From positions 492,866 to 556,865 of the forward strand of contig NZ_JAPDSH010000001.1 of NCBI RefSeq assembly GCF_029143285.1: DNA of 64,000 nucleotides, written 5' to 3'. The position numbers and the translations under genes were made by a program. Every line of letters starts with the position of its first letter. The first letter of the stretch is position 1. This DNA comes from Vagococcus proximus (GTDB taxonomy: Bacteria; Bacillota; Bacilli; Lactobacillales; Vagococcaceae). The notes beneath the pieces are model-generated. The model was not told the origin of the DNA and made no database searches. It saw nothing but the letters and a program-made list of their open reading frames with translations. Of this stretch, positions 46,958 through 55,983 are shown in pieces.

Positions 46958-47976
46958 GTGGGCCATTTCCGCTGTAAAATAACCAATTTAAATTTAGTAT
47001 AATCCATTATAGGTCCTAGATAAGTAGAAATAGTGTTAGATGATAGAACAACAGTTACAATAAGGCTCATAATAACAATAATACAAAAAGTGAGTGCTGT
47101 AAAAGGTAACTCATTAAGACTTGTTTCTCTTAATCCTTTCACAATGAACCCATGTAATAGATAGGTGAAGAGTGTATTTTTACCAAGGTGTGTCACCATT
47201 AATTGTATATTTGGAATGATAATAAAGAAAGCAAACATCGCCATGAAACTCAAGCCGTAAACATATAGTCTAATGAAGAAGCCCATAGATGGGTCTTCAA
47301 GAAAGTGATCATATGATTCTGAGCCAAATACCCAGTACTTGTTCATATTATCATTGATAGTTACAGCACCGAATACAATAAAAAATAATACTAAAGAATA
47401 AAAGCTTGATAATTTTGTTTGGATGTATTTAATAAAGCGTGGTGTTGTATAGTATCCTGCCAAAAAGAATGGTAAGAAAACAAAGGTTCTAGAAATACTT
47501 AGGGACTGACCAATGTAATCAATATAGCCTATTGTACAGGCAATAAAAATAGAAAGTGATAACCCGATACTAGGTTTTAATTTTCCAAAAACAAGTAAAC
47601 TACAACACCAGAAAAATAAACTTAATAAAAACCATAATGACCACTCTGGTGCGATTAAATTAATACTAAATCCTCGTTCAGAATCTAAAAAAGAGTAGAA
47701 TATTCCGTAAATAACTTCAAACATTAAATAGGGAAATAATAGTTTTTTAGCCGTTTTTAAAATATAACCTTTTTGGTAATAATTTTTATTAAAATAACCT
47801 GAAATAAAGATGAAAGCAGGCATGTGAAAGGTAAATATAAAGTAATAGATATTTTCTAGTATCTCATTTTTTTCAATATACGGTTGTAAAAAATGACCGA
47901 AAACAACTAAGAAAATTAAGATAATTTTAGCATTATCAAAATACGGTTCGCGGACTTTAGAGTGTGTTTTGTTCAT
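46936..47976 (-). CDS. Acyltransferase-3 family membrane protein
   Basis: This 346-residue protein has about ten membrane helices and the family start YFDNAKIILIFLVVFGHFLQP with the conserved His. Related proteins O-acetylate cell-surface polysaccharides or sugars (OafA/WecH-type). The acceptor is unknown. It is transcribed alone, converging on the pseudouridine synthase gene. Confidence 0.85.
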   Translation of the reverse strand: MNKTHSKVREPYFDNAKIILIFLVVFGHFLQPYIEKNEILENIYYFIFTFHMPAFIFISGYFNKNYYQKGYILKTAKKLLFPYLMFEVIYGIFYSFLDSERGFSINLIAPEWSLWFLLSLFFWCCSLLVFGKLKPSIGLSLSIFIACTIGYIDYIGQSLSISRTFVFLPFFLAGYYTTPRFIKYIQTKLSSFYSLVLFFIVFGAVTINDNMNKYWVFGSESYDHFLEDPSMGFFIRLYVYGLSFMAMFAFFIIIPNIQLMVTHLGKNTLFTYLLHGFIVKGLRETSLNELPFTALTFCIIVIMSLIVTVVLSSNTISTYLGPIMDYTKFKLVILQRKWPTKKRLSI

Positions 47977-48164
47977 ATATTCCTCCTATATCTATTTATA
48001 TTATACCTTATGACTATTGATAATAAATTGAATTCATAAATAAATCATAAATATTTTGGATGTTTGTAACAAACGTATTATTTCTTTAAAAAAAGTCGCA
48101 AATTGAGTTGTTTTAGCTTATAATTAAGAGTAATTTAATTGTCTTAAAGGAGATAGAGCGAAAC

Positions 48165-49469
48165 ATGTTAATAGGTAAAATAGGAATCATTATTTTAATG
48201 ATTTTATTAACCGCCTTTTTTGTTGCAGCAGAATTTGGCTTAGTAAAAATCAGAAAGAGTCGTTTAGAATCACTTTCGCAAAATGGAAATAAGAAAGCGA
48301 CATTAGCGCTTCATATAGTAGAACATTTAGATGCTTACTTGAGTGCTTGTCAGCTAGGGATTACACTGACATCACTTGCAATTGGTTGGCTAGGAGAAAG
48401 TACGGTTAGGGAATTAATTGATCCTGTGATGAGTAAACTGCCACTTCCGACATCAGTGATTCAAGTGACGTCACTAGCATTATCATTCTTATTAATCACC
48501 TTTGTGCACGTTGTTATTGGAGAACTTATTCCAAAATCATTTAGTATTACCAAAACGGAGGCAGTTGTGCTAGCAATTGTTAAACCACTCCATTACTTCT
48601 ATAAAATAACTTTCCCATTCATTTGGTTATTAAATACCTCTGCAAATGGTATCGGAAAATTATTCGGTTTAACATTAGCAGGAGAAGGGGATGAAACCCA
48701 TTCTGAAGAAGAACTTCGTTTAATCGCTAATCAAAGCTTTATTCAAGGTGAGATTAATGAAGATGAGTATGAATTTTTAAATAACGTGTTTGAATTTGAT
48801 GAGTTAATCGCAAAGGAAATCATGGTGACACGTGTTGATATGGAAACGATTAATGAAGGAACTACAGTAGAGGAAGCGTTAAACTTTGCAATCGACAAAG
48901 GTCATTCTCGTTTCCCAGTTATTCGTAAAACGAAAGATGATATAGTTGGGTATATCACATTACAAGACTTAATTAAGGTCTATGTGGACCAACCGCAAGC
49001 GATTATTGATGATTTCATGCAAGAACCAATTATTGTCATTGATTCGATGCCAGTTAAATCATTGTTATCTGAAATGCAGAAAGAGCATAAACATTTCGCT
49101 ATCTTATCAGATGAATATGGTGGGACAAGTGGTTTAGTTACTATTGAAGATATTATTGAAGAAATTGTTGGTGATATTCAAGATGAACAAGACCAAGAAG
49201 AGGAGAATATCGTCGAAGTAAGACCGACAATCTTTATGGTTAACGGAAAAACTGCTCTTTCAGAAGTAGAAGATGCTTTTGAAGTTGATTTTCCAGAAGA
49301 CTTAGATAGCAATAGTATTAGTGGTTATATTACGGATACGTACCAACGTGATGTAGAAGTAGGATTTAAATGTGAGTTTGAAGGCCTATCTTTCGAAGTC
49401 ATATCAATGGATAAAGTCAATATTACAAAAATTAAATTAACTGATAAAAGAGAAAAGCCAACTGAATAA
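48165..49469 (+). CDS. CNNM/CorC (HlyC) family membrane protein
   Basis: This 434-residue protein has an N-terminal CNNM transmembrane domain (1-195), paired CBS domains (about 210-345; MVTRVDMETIN, SRFPVIRKTKDDIVGYI, DEYGGTSGLVTIEDIIEEIVGD) and a C-terminal CorC/HlyC domain. Members export or regulate magnesium and other cations. It ends in a terminator overlapping its last codons. Confidence 0.92.
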   Translation: MLIGKIGIIILMILLTAFFVAAEFGLVKIRKSRLESLSQNGNKKATLALHIVEHLDAYLSACQLGITLTSLAIGWLGESTVRELIDPVMSKLPLPTSVIQVTSLALSFLLITFVHVVIGELIPKSFSITKTEAVVLAIVKPLHYFYKITFPFIWLLNTSANGIGKLFGLTLAGEGDETHSEEELRLIANQSFIQGEINEDEYEFLNNVFEFDELIAKEIMVTRVDMETINEGTTVEEALNFAIDKGHSRFPVIRKTKDDIVGYITLQDLIKVYVDQPQAIIDDFMQEPIIVIDSMPVKSLLSEMQKEHKHFAILSDEYGGTSGLVTIEDIIEEIVGDIQDEQDQEEENIVEVRPTIFMVNGKTALSEVEDAFEVDFPEDLDSNSISGYITDTYQRDVEVGFKCEFEGLSFEVISMDKVNITKIKLTDKREKPTE

Positions 49470-49482
49470 GTTGGCTTTTTTT
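49453..49482 (+). terminator. Terminator of CNNM/CorC gene
   Basis: AAAAGCCAACT-GAATA-AGTTGGCTTTT followed by T, overlapping the stop codon. Confidence 0.85.
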
Positions 49483-49483
49483 A

Positions 49484-49832
49484 TATGATTAAAATCCTAT
49501 ATATTGTTTTAATAACAGTTGATTAATCCTTAGTTTAGAAGTACAGTTAAAATAATAAATAACTTTTAAATGCTTTGCCGGATTGATAGTATGTTTGTTC
49601 GTAGGATTATAATGGCTGTTAAAGTACGTTCAGTAGACAATAATTCTTTGTACAAGTATACAGAAAATAGATTAAACTTCTAATTTACTAGAAATGCGTC
49701 TTCATTATAAGTCAGTAGAAAACGTTTGTTTTAGGATAGTCTTAATATTTTATCTAAAACATTAAATTACGAGCATTTTTACTATAAAAGACAAATTAAG
49801 AATAATTACGATAAAATTATTTTGTTAAATCT
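49484..49832. other. AT-rich gap before the peptide/ABC cluster
   Basis: I see no convincing coding frame, RNA gene or repeat in this stretch. Confidence 0.4.
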
Positions 49833-49841
49833 TGATATAAT
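49833..49841 (+). promoter_or_regulatory. Extended -10 promoter of the secreted-peptide cluster
   Basis: TGATATAAT (49833-49841) is a perfect extended -10; no good -35 is visible. Predicted start near 49848 would place the decayed peptide copy in the 5' leader. Confidence 0.5.
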
Positions 49842-49861
49842 ATAGCTTATATTTAAAAAAC

Positions 49862-49949
49862 AATTCAAATGATGCCGCTTATAGCCAACTGCTAAAAGAA
49901 AAGATACTTTTCATCTGTCTATGCTAAAGCCAACTATGTCAAAAAGATC
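49862..49949 (+). pseudogene. Decayed tandem copy of the downstream secreted-peptide gene
   Basis: These 88 bases align with the 3' part of the intact peptide gene (50079-50169): AATTCAAATGATGCC against AGTTCAAATAATGCT, and further on an identical TGTCTATGCTAAAG. A one-base deletion in GATACTTTTCAT (intact GATACTTATTCAT) breaks the frame, and no signal-peptide part is present. It reads as a 5'-truncated, frameshifted duplicate directly upstream of the live gene. Confidence 0.75.
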
Positions 49950-49970
49950 ATGAAAGGAAAAGGTATAAGA

Positions 49971-50177
49971 ATGAATAAAAAATGGATTTTAGTATTAGGG
50001 CTACTATCTTTAGTGTCCTACGGAAGTTTTTCTTATGCAGATACACAAGACAAACCATTTGACTTACATCTAAAACCTAGTTCAAATAATGCTGACTACA
50101 AACAAACAGATGCTAGGAATAAAGATACTTATTCATATGTCTATGCTAAAGTCAATTATGTAAAAAATCCTTTCTGA
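49971..50177 (+). CDS. Small secreted peptide of an ABC-transporter cluster
   Basis: This 68-residue precursor has a classic signal peptide (MNKKWILVLGLLSLV, cleavage likely after SYA at residue 23), leaving a mature peptide of about 45 residues. The mature part is Tyr/Asn/Lys-rich (KPFDLHLKPSSNNADYK then YSYVYAKVNYVKNPF) with no Cys. ATG at 49971 follows GGAAAAGG. I do not recognise the family with certainty; from memory the layout recalls small DUF2712-type secreted peptides beside ABC permeases in Bacillales. A bacteriocin, signal or toxin precursor is possible. The upstream decayed copy shows the gene has been duplicated. Confidence 0.7.
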   Translation: MNKKWILVLGLLSLVSYGSFSYADTQDKPFDLHLKPSSNNADYKQTDARNKDTYSYVYAKVNYVKNPF

Positions 50178-50199
50178 AATCCTGACTAAAAAATATTAG

Positions 50200-50242
50200 A
50201 TATAAACGAGGCAAACACACAAAACGTTAGGCTCGTTTATAT
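50200..50242 (+). promoter_or_regulatory. Hairpin between peptide and permease genes
   Basis: ATATAAACGAG pairs perfectly with CTCGTTTATAT across a 21-base loop. There is no T run, so it is more likely an mRNA stability or processing element separating the peptide message from the transporter message. Confidence 0.55.
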
Positions 50243-50261
50243 ATTGAAGGGAATAGTTCCA

Positions 50262-51056
50262 ATGAGAAACTTTTTATTGAAAAGAGTCATAAGAAATAAA
50301 AATTTTTATTACAGCTTAATAATAGCTAATGGGATATCTATATTTTATATAATGTTTGATATCTATCCTAATGCTAAGTATGGTGGTTCTCCATATACAA
50401 GATGGATTGGAAGTTTTACAGGTTCCCAGATTCCAGCAGTTCTTTTTATGTTGTTACCTATAATTTCAGCCATGGGGTTTTCTGATACATATTTAAAAGA
50501 TAAAAGCACAGGTTTATTAAATATAATAGTAAGTAAAGGTTATGGAAAACAATACTATAAGGAATTGTTTTTCACTAATTTTATTGTAGGAGGAATTTGT
50601 TTTGCCTCAAGTTTATTAACAAATTTATATTTCTGTTTTATGTTATTGCAAGACGAGGCAGTAGACATGTTAGTAAATGGCAATGGAAATGTTCCTTTGT
50701 TATTTTCAAATACATTATTTCCACAATTTTATTATGACCATCCATTATTACATATCGTTTTATATTTAATAATCGCATTTATTATTTCAGGAATATATGC
50801 CTCACTAGCGTTGAGTCTAAGTTTTATCTTATCAAACTCATTTTCGGTATTTTTAGCTCCTTTCGTTTTTAACTACATATATAATATTCTAATTCCTGAT
50901 ATACCAGAAAGTAACTCATTTCTGTTTACAACATTTGCCAAGCAAATTTCAGGCCCTATATTATCTCCAGTAATCGTTCTTTTAGTAACAGTAACGTTTT
51001 TTTTATTATGTATACTATTATACTTAGTGGGAATTAAACGATATGAAAATTTGTAA
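50262..51056 (+). CDS. ABC-2-type permease (peptide cluster, subunit 1)
   Basis: This 264-residue membrane protein has about six helices and the ABC-2 permease pattern MGFSDTYLKDKSTGLLNIIVSKG, where a regulatory loop precedes TM3. ATG at 50262 follows AAGGG. It overlaps the next gene by 14 bases. It is one of three different permease-like proteins in the cluster, with a single ATPase. Confidence 0.75.
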   Translation: MRNFLLKRVIRNKNFYYSLIIANGISIFYIMFDIYPNAKYGGSPYTRWIGSFTGSQIPAVLFMLLPIISAMGFSDTYLKDKSTGLLNIIVSKGYGKQYYKELFFTNFIVGGICFASSLLTNLYFCFMLLQDEAVDMLVNGNGNVPLLFSNTLFPQFYYDHPLLHIVLYLIIAFIISGIYASLALSLSFILSNSFSVFLAPFVFNYIYNILIPDIPESNSFLFTTFAKQISGPILSPVIVLLVTVTFFLLCILLYLVGIKRYENL

Positions 51057-51753
51057 ACTGGTATTACCACATAAAAAAAGTCAACTATTAATAATAATAG
51101 CTATTCTTTGGTTAATTTCTGTATACATGTATGTTACAAAGTTCCATGAAAATACAAATCTATATATAATTCAGGAAATGTCATTTAATATATTTTGTTA
51201 TTCCGCCGCGATAGTTCCTATATATCTTTGTATATTAACAACTATCCATTATTACTATTTCAATTCATCTGTTATTTTAAACTTTAAAACTAGAAAATCC
51301 TTTTTAAATAAAGTGTATCTTGCTTTTTTTAAAGTTGCCTTAATATACATGCTTTTTTATATGATAATCACAATTATTATTTCAAATCTATTAGCTGGGG
51401 AAGTAAGAGAGTTTGATATTTTTATTATGATTAATTTTCTAAAAATTTATAGTATACACGTTTTGTTTTTATTTTTTTTAGGGTGTATCTATTTACTATT
51501 AATAGATTTAATCCATTCTATTAGTATATCTTTTGTAATAACACTATCTTTTCCTTTTATATCCCAAATATTTAATTTTTACTTCGGAGTTACAGCTTTG
51601 ATCAATCAGTTAATTATGCTATCTACGTATCAATCTATTGATGTTATAGAATTATTTCTTTTTTTAAGTAAATTAGTAGGGTTTACTTGTATTGTAATAT
51701 ATTTATCGTTTTCTATATTAGAAAAAAAAGATTTCGTGACTATAAAGGACTGA
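51043..51753 (+). CDS. Membrane protein (peptide cluster, subunit 2)
   Basis: This 236-residue protein has about six helices with strongly hydrophobic, Ile/Phe/Tyr-rich composition and no soluble domain. Sequence identity to a family is not recognised; position and topology indicate a second ABC-2-type permease. Base composition is more AT-rich than the neighbouring housekeeping genes. Confidence 0.65.
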   Translation: MKICKLVLPHKKSQLLIIIAILWLISVYMYVTKFHENTNLYIIQEMSFNIFCYSAAIVPIYLCILTTIHYYYFNSSVILNFKTRKSFLNKVYLAFFKVALIYMLFYMIITIIISNLLAGEVREFDIFIMINFLKIYSIHVLFLFFLGCIYLLLIDLIHSISISFVITLSFPFISQIFNFYFGVTALINQLIMLSTYQSIDVIELFLFLSKLVGFTCIVIYLSFSILEKKDFVTIKD

Positions 51754-51760
51754 AAATTAA

Positions 51761-52456
51761 ATGAAAAATGTTTTCATGAGAGATTTATTTTTATTGAGAG
51801 GTTATAAAAAACGTTATATTGTTGTCCCTCTTATTTTATCATTGTTATTAATTTTTAATAAGATAACTAAAAATAACACGGAAGTATTCGATATTATTTA
51901 TGCATTAGGGGGAATACATGAAATAGATGCTAAAGAAAATAGTTTTATAAACATGCCATATCTTTGGCAAATATTTGAAGTTTCAAACATTTTTATATTC
52001 TTTGATTTTTTTAGAGAAGATATGTATCAATATGGACAAGGCGCCTATATAAAGGCAAAAAAAAATACTTTCTTTACAAGTAAAATTTTATGTTCAATGT
52101 TGATTATTTTTCTTTTGAATTGTTACTACTTTATTTTTAGTATGATTATTACTAATACTTACGAGAATTTGAGATACTTTTCAATACTTATATTTGGTCA
52201 AATTATTTTTCTATTATTCTATTATATTTTTTCTATTTTTATGTCAGAAGTATATTCATTTATATTAGTATTTCTTATTTCATGTATTGGATGGGGAAGT
52301 TCAAATAATTATTTTCCTGCAAATTTTAGTATGCCTATTCAAGTAATGGAATCTGCTAATAAATCAGTATTTACAGTTTCGATATACTATGTGTCTATAT
52401 TTGTATTACTAACTACAATGGGAAATTTATTTTTAAAAAATAGAAAATTATATTAA
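51761..52456 (+). CDS. Membrane protein (peptide cluster, subunit 3)
   Basis: This 231-residue protein has about six helices (MRDLFLLRGYKKRYIVVPLI at the start). It begins seven bases after the preceding gene and precedes the ATPase by 16 bases. It is probably a third permease subunit, as in lantibiotic-immunity-type complexes, but no family motif is clear. Confidence 0.65.
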   Translation: MKNVFMRDLFLLRGYKKRYIVVPLILSLLLIFNKITKNNTEVFDIIYALGGIHEIDAKENSFINMPYLWQIFEVSNIFIFFDFFREDMYQYGQGAYIKAKKNTFFTSKILCSMLIIFLLNCYYFIFSMIITNTYENLRYFSILIFGQIIFLLFYYIFSIFMSEVYSFILVFLISCIGWGSSNNYFPANFSMPIQVMESANKSVFTVSIYYVSIFVLLTTMGNLFLKNRKLY

Positions 52457-52472
52457 TTAGTAAGGAGAAACT

Positions 52473-53105
52473 ATGGAAACAATTAAATTTAAAAATGTTA
52501 CTAAAATAATAAAAAAAAACAAAGTATTAAACAATGTCTCATTTGAATGGGATATGACTATCAATTATGGTATATATGGTCCAAATGGATCGGGAAAAAC
52601 AATGATCTTGCGAGCTATTTCGGGTTTGTTAAAAGTAGATGGAGAAATAGAAATAAATAATATAAGCGATATAGGGAGTAAAAATTTTCCGGAATCTATA
52701 GGGATATTGATAGAAAACCCTAATTTTATTAATAGTTTTACAGGCTTTGAAAACTTGAAACTATTATCATTTATGACTGACGGTGTTGATGATAAGCAAA
52801 TAGTTTTATCACTAAGTATGGTTGGTTTAGACCCTAATGATAAGAAAAAGGTCTCTAAGTATTCTTTAGGAATGAAACAAAGATTAGGTATTGCACAAGC
52901 TATTTTAGGTTCTCCTAAAATAGTACTTTTAGATGAACCTACAAATGCCTTAGATGAAAGCGCAGTAGAGTTAATTGAAAACTTAATTAAAAATATGAAA
53001 GATACTACTTTTATAATAACCAGTCATGATAAAGAATTTTTAAAAAAAGTTACTGAAATACAGTATTATATGAATACAGGAATTTTAAAAGAGGAAAAAT
53101 TATGA
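52473..53105 (+). CDS. ABC transporter ATPase (peptide cluster)
   Basis: This 210-residue nucleotide-binding subunit has Walker A GPNGSGKT, signature YSLGMKQR, Walker B IVLLDEPTNALDES and switch ITSHD. The SLGMKQR form is typical of exporters of the bacitracin/lantibiotic-immunity class. It overlaps the next gene by four bases. Confidence 0.9.
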   Translation: METIKFKNVTKIIKKNKVLNNVSFEWDMTINYGIYGPNGSGKTMILRAISGLLKVDGEIEINNISDIGSKNFPESIGILIENPNFINSFTGFENLKLLSFMTDGVDDKQIVLSLSMVGLDPNDKKKVSKYSLGMKQRLGIAQAILGSPKIVLLDEPTNALDESAVELIENLIKNMKDTTFIITSHDKEFLKKVTEIQYYMNTGILKEEKL

Positions 53106-53617
53106 AGAAAATAATATCAGGACTATTTATTTTTTTTATTGCTATTAGTGGAATAAGGTATTATTTATTAAATAATATTGATAGGTATTTGATAACAGAA
53201 TACGATGTAAATATAAATGAACCTATGGATATGGATAAACTGACATATACTATATTAAGCATAAAGAATAAGAAAGAATTTAGCGAAAGCTATAAGCAAG
53301 ATGTTATTAGGTATACTATTAGGTTTAAAGCTGAAAATAAGACAGAATCTAACCGAGACCTATCAATTTATAAAAAGCTAGCACTAATATCAGGAGGAAC
53401 ATCTTGGTGGATTGATCCGATAGAAAATTTAGAAAATTTGAGAAATGAAAAAGTATTGTTAACTTTAAAGCCAAATGAATCTACAATTGGAGAAGTTTGG
53501 ATTGATGTTGTCCCTGATAAAGAAGGATTTTATACAGAAAATGTCCTAAAAGATGCGGACATATACTATATAGAACATTTTCATAGAGGAGCCTATAAAT
53601 ATCACTTATTGTATTAA
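53102..53617 (+). CDS. Membrane-anchored extracytoplasmic accessory protein (peptide cluster)
   Basis: This 171-residue protein has one N-terminal hydrophobic segment (about 4-22), uncleaved or a signal, and a soluble beta-rich domain with FKAENKTESNRDLSIY and LTLKPNESTIGEVWIDV, resembling DUF4352-like immunoglobulin-fold domains. ATG overlaps the ATPase stop (ATTATGA), so it is the last gene of the operon. It may bind the exported peptide or its target at the surface. Confidence 0.65.
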   Translation: MKKIISGLFIFFIAISGIRYYLLNNIDRYLITEYDVNINEPMDMDKLTYTILSIKNKKEFSESYKQDVIRYTIRFKAENKTESNRDLSIYKKLALISGGTSWWIDPIENLENLRNEKVLLTLKPNESTIGEVWIDVVPDKEGFYTENVLKDADIYYIEHFHRGAYKYHLLY

Positions 53618-53637
53618 AAAGGGAAGCCAAATCTTAT

Positions 53638-53823
53638 TTAACCTCTTGTTTGGTACTGCGTGTTCAAATTATCTACAATCGCATCAAAAGAAGCCTCCTC
53701 GTCAGTAGTAGCGCTTTTTTTGGTGCGATTGTTATAGTATAGACGAATCAATAAGAACGAAAGATTGTAAAATAAAGATAGGTATTCCGGGTGTTTTGTA
53801 TAATATCTTTTTAAAATAGAAGG
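53638..53823 (-). pseudogene. Possible remnant of a gene (no start codon)
   Basis: On the minus strand a 61-codon frame without any Met ends at TAA (53640-53638). Its last part (SATTDEEASFDAIVDNLN, then TQYQTRG) looks protein-like after a hydrophobic stretch (YLSLFYNLSFLLIRLYY). A stop precedes it. It could be the tail of a lost membrane protein gene, or chance; I recognise no family. Confidence 0.22.
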
Positions 53824-53930
53824 TTATACGTCTTGAAATCCAATTCTGATTGACAAATGTGATGTTAGTTGTAAAATTAAAGTGTAAGGTATACAACGAT
53901 TAAAACATTTAAAGAATGGAGATTATTGCA

Positions 53931-54287
53931 ATGGACAAAGAAATTAAAAATAACGCACAAAGATATATAGGAGAACTTATCAAGCTTCTAGAAAGTCGAA
54001 CAGAGCAACCTAGCAAACTTCTTGATATAACAGATGTGCTATCACAAGTAAGTCTTAAACTAGATTCTGAAAGTCATCCTGAAGTACTAGTAAATAAACT
54101 AGTGAATTATATTAGAAGTGCTGCAATAGCTGGGAGAATTAATTTTTCAAAAGAAGAAGAATCTCTTATTATTAAACTTGGTATCATTGGACAAAAAGCT
54201 GGCATAAACGGACAGTATATGGCTGATTTTTCTGATAAGTCACAATTTTATAGTATATTTGATACGAATAAAATGCCACGTCGTTAA
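53931..54287 (+). CDS. Possible bacteriocin immunity protein (EntA-immunity-like)
   Basis: This 118-residue protein is predicted to be all-helical, cytosolic and charged. The stretch SHPEVLVNKLVNYIRSAAIAG, then INFSKEEESLI, resembles the four-helix immunity proteins of pediocin-like bacteriocins. ATG at 53931 follows GGAG with nine-base spacing; an ATG five codons earlier is the alternative. No double-glycine or YGNGV bacteriocin gene is seen nearby, so it would be an orphan. It lies 313 bases after the peptide/ABC operon. Confidence 0.5.
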   Translation: MDKEIKNNAQRYIGELIKLLESRTEQPSKLLDITDVLSQVSLKLDSESHPEVLVNKLVNYIRSAAIAGRINFSKEEESLIIKLGIIGQKAGINGQYMADFSDKSQFYSIFDTNKMPRR

Positions 54288-54562
54288 GATGATATCAAAT
54301 AAAATTTTATAAACTAAGGAAATAATTATTTTAGACGTTTTTCTTGGTTTGGGGCTTTAATTCTTTAGAAGTGTATATATACTGCGATAACTTTTTGTTA
54401 GTCAAGAAAACACCAGAGAGAGTAGATAGACAATATAGTATTGGCATGTTTTTATATATGAAAAAAATATATTATTCTAGTTTACATAATATATATTAAA
54501 GAAAGTTAACTGCGAAAATGAAGAGTCGGTTAATTATAGAAATGCATCTTGTATTTGTAACT
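54288..54562. other. AT-rich gap after immunity-like gene
   Basis: I see no coding frame with a ribosome site and no double-glycine leader here. Confidence 0.4.
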
Positions 54563-54612
54563 AAAACAAAAAAGCTAAACAGCGCGTATAAACTGTTTAG
54601 CTTTTTTGTTTT
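54563..54612. terminator. Bidirectional terminator
   Basis: A perfect 20-bp stem (54563-54582 with 54593-54612) with flanking A and T runs ends the DUF4767 lipoprotein gene and the converging region. Confidence 0.9.
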
Positions 54613-54617
54613 AAATT

Positions 54618-55865
54618 CTAACTATATTTAGCTATAAGTTCTTGTAGTTTGGCTTGAGCTGCAGCATCTTCAGAGACGATTAATGGTGTTGGTGGATAGT
54701 TTGTATTAAATGAACCATCATCGTTACACTCGGCAAATCCTGATCCTGTACTCAGACCATCACCCGCAGCTTTTTTGAATTCGTAAACAACACCGTTGTC
54801 ACCAAGAATGTATTTACTAGCTGGTAAAGACTCATCTAAATTAAGAGTGTAACCGTCTGCTGTAGCTCCGGAATTTATTTTATCATCATGCCCAACAGTG
54901 CCATCTAAAGCATAGAAAAATAACATCCCGCCAATAATATCAATTGGAAAGGCATCACTACCTGGTAAATTTTGCTTGTTATCTTGAACTAACATTTTAC
55001 CGTCAGGTGTTTCCGCATACCAATCACCACGACCGGCAGCACCATGATTAAAGTAAAGTGTCGTAATCGCCATATCCCCTTTTTTAGCTTGATTTGTAGC
55101 CCAAACGTAGAATTCATTAGTGATTGCTATTTTAGTATCATTACTGAATTTATGAGAGCTCTTTTTAGATTTAGCTGGCCCAGAGAAATTATGTCCATTA
55201 CCGGTTGCAATAGATTCAAAATTAGTTACTAAGTCTTTGTTTTCTGACTCCTTAAAGTATAGTAAATTTTCGGCATTACCTTGATTCTGTGAGGTCACAA
55301 GAACATGCGGTTGGTTATCTTTGAGAGTGAAGAAATACAGATGAGCGCCTCCGAACCCAATATGATCGATATCAGAATAAATCCCTACAATTTGATACGC
55401 ATTCTTATCGGTAGTTTGGTCGCCAATAACCATGTTTACCGCTGAACCATTGACACCAAAATTATTCTTAGATACATCGTTGGGATAATGATAACCATAG
55501 TAATTAATTTCTCGACCACTTGGATAAGCTTCATCGTAATCCTGTCCCATAACGGTACCGAATTTAGCCATTAAATCTGCTAGTTCTCTACTTTTTTCTT
55601 TTGTCCATGTAGATGCTGAATTTATTTTTTTCTTTGTTTCTTTATCATTACTATTGCCATCTTTAGTCGCTTTTTTTGCTTCTTTTACTGCTTTATCGGC
55701 TTCAGCTTTCGCTTTCTTAGTTTCAGCCTTCGCTTTTTCCACTTCGAGCTTTAACTTCTCGTTAGCTAATTGTTCTTTAACTTTAGCTGGGTCTTGTGTA
55801 TCGTTACTACCACAACCCGTTAAAAGCACAGTAGCTAGTAATAACGTTCCTAATAACTTTTTCAT
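54618..55865 (-). CDS. Lipoprotein with coiled-coil and DUF4767-like domain
   Basis: This 415-residue lipoprotein has signal and lipobox LLTGC (Cys18), then a Lys/Ala/Glu coiled coil (about 28-72). A DUF4767-like domain (about 85-215) begins TWTKEKSRELADLMAKFG, and an extra C-terminal region contains YFNHGAAGRGDWYAETPDGK. Similar lipoproteins are common in Lactobacillales and their function is not known. It is transcribed alone. Confidence 0.78.
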   Translation of the reverse strand: MKKLLGTLLLATVLLTGCGSNDTQDPAKVKEQLANEKLKLEVEKAKAETKKAKAEADKAVKEAKKATKDGNSNDKETKKKINSASTWTKEKSRELADLMAKFGTVMGQDYDEAYPSGREINYYGYHYPNDVSKNNFGVNGSAVNMVIGDQTTDKNAYQIVGIYSDIDHIGFGGAHLYFFTLKDNQPHVLVTSQNQGNAENLLYFKESENKDLVTNFESIATGNGHNFSGPAKSKKSSHKFSNDTKIAITNEFYVWATNQAKKGDMAITTLYFNHGAAGRGDWYAETPDGKMLVQDNKQNLPGSDAFPIDIIGGMLFFYALDGTVGHDDKINSGATADGYTLNLDESLPASKYILGDNGVVYEFKKAAGDGLSTGSGFAECNDDGSFNTNYPPTPLIVSEDAAAQAKLQELIAKYS

Positions 55866-55983
55866 TTGATTAAGTATCCTCCAATAGTTTTATCTCTTAC
55901 TATTTTACAATAAACTGAGAGTAATTGAAAACAATTTCAAAAAAAGACTGACCATGGATAAGGTCAGTCTTTTAGGAAATATA

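Noticed and set aside
53676..53751. CAATCGCA/TGCGATTG inverted repeat as an insertion-sequence end pair
   Set aside because: The repeats are short and enclose under 80 bases, with no transposase or target duplication.
49484..54617. Genomic island boundary or attachment sites around the peptide cluster
   Set aside because: Composition is more AT-rich, but no integrase, tRNA or direct repeats flanking the region were found by eye.
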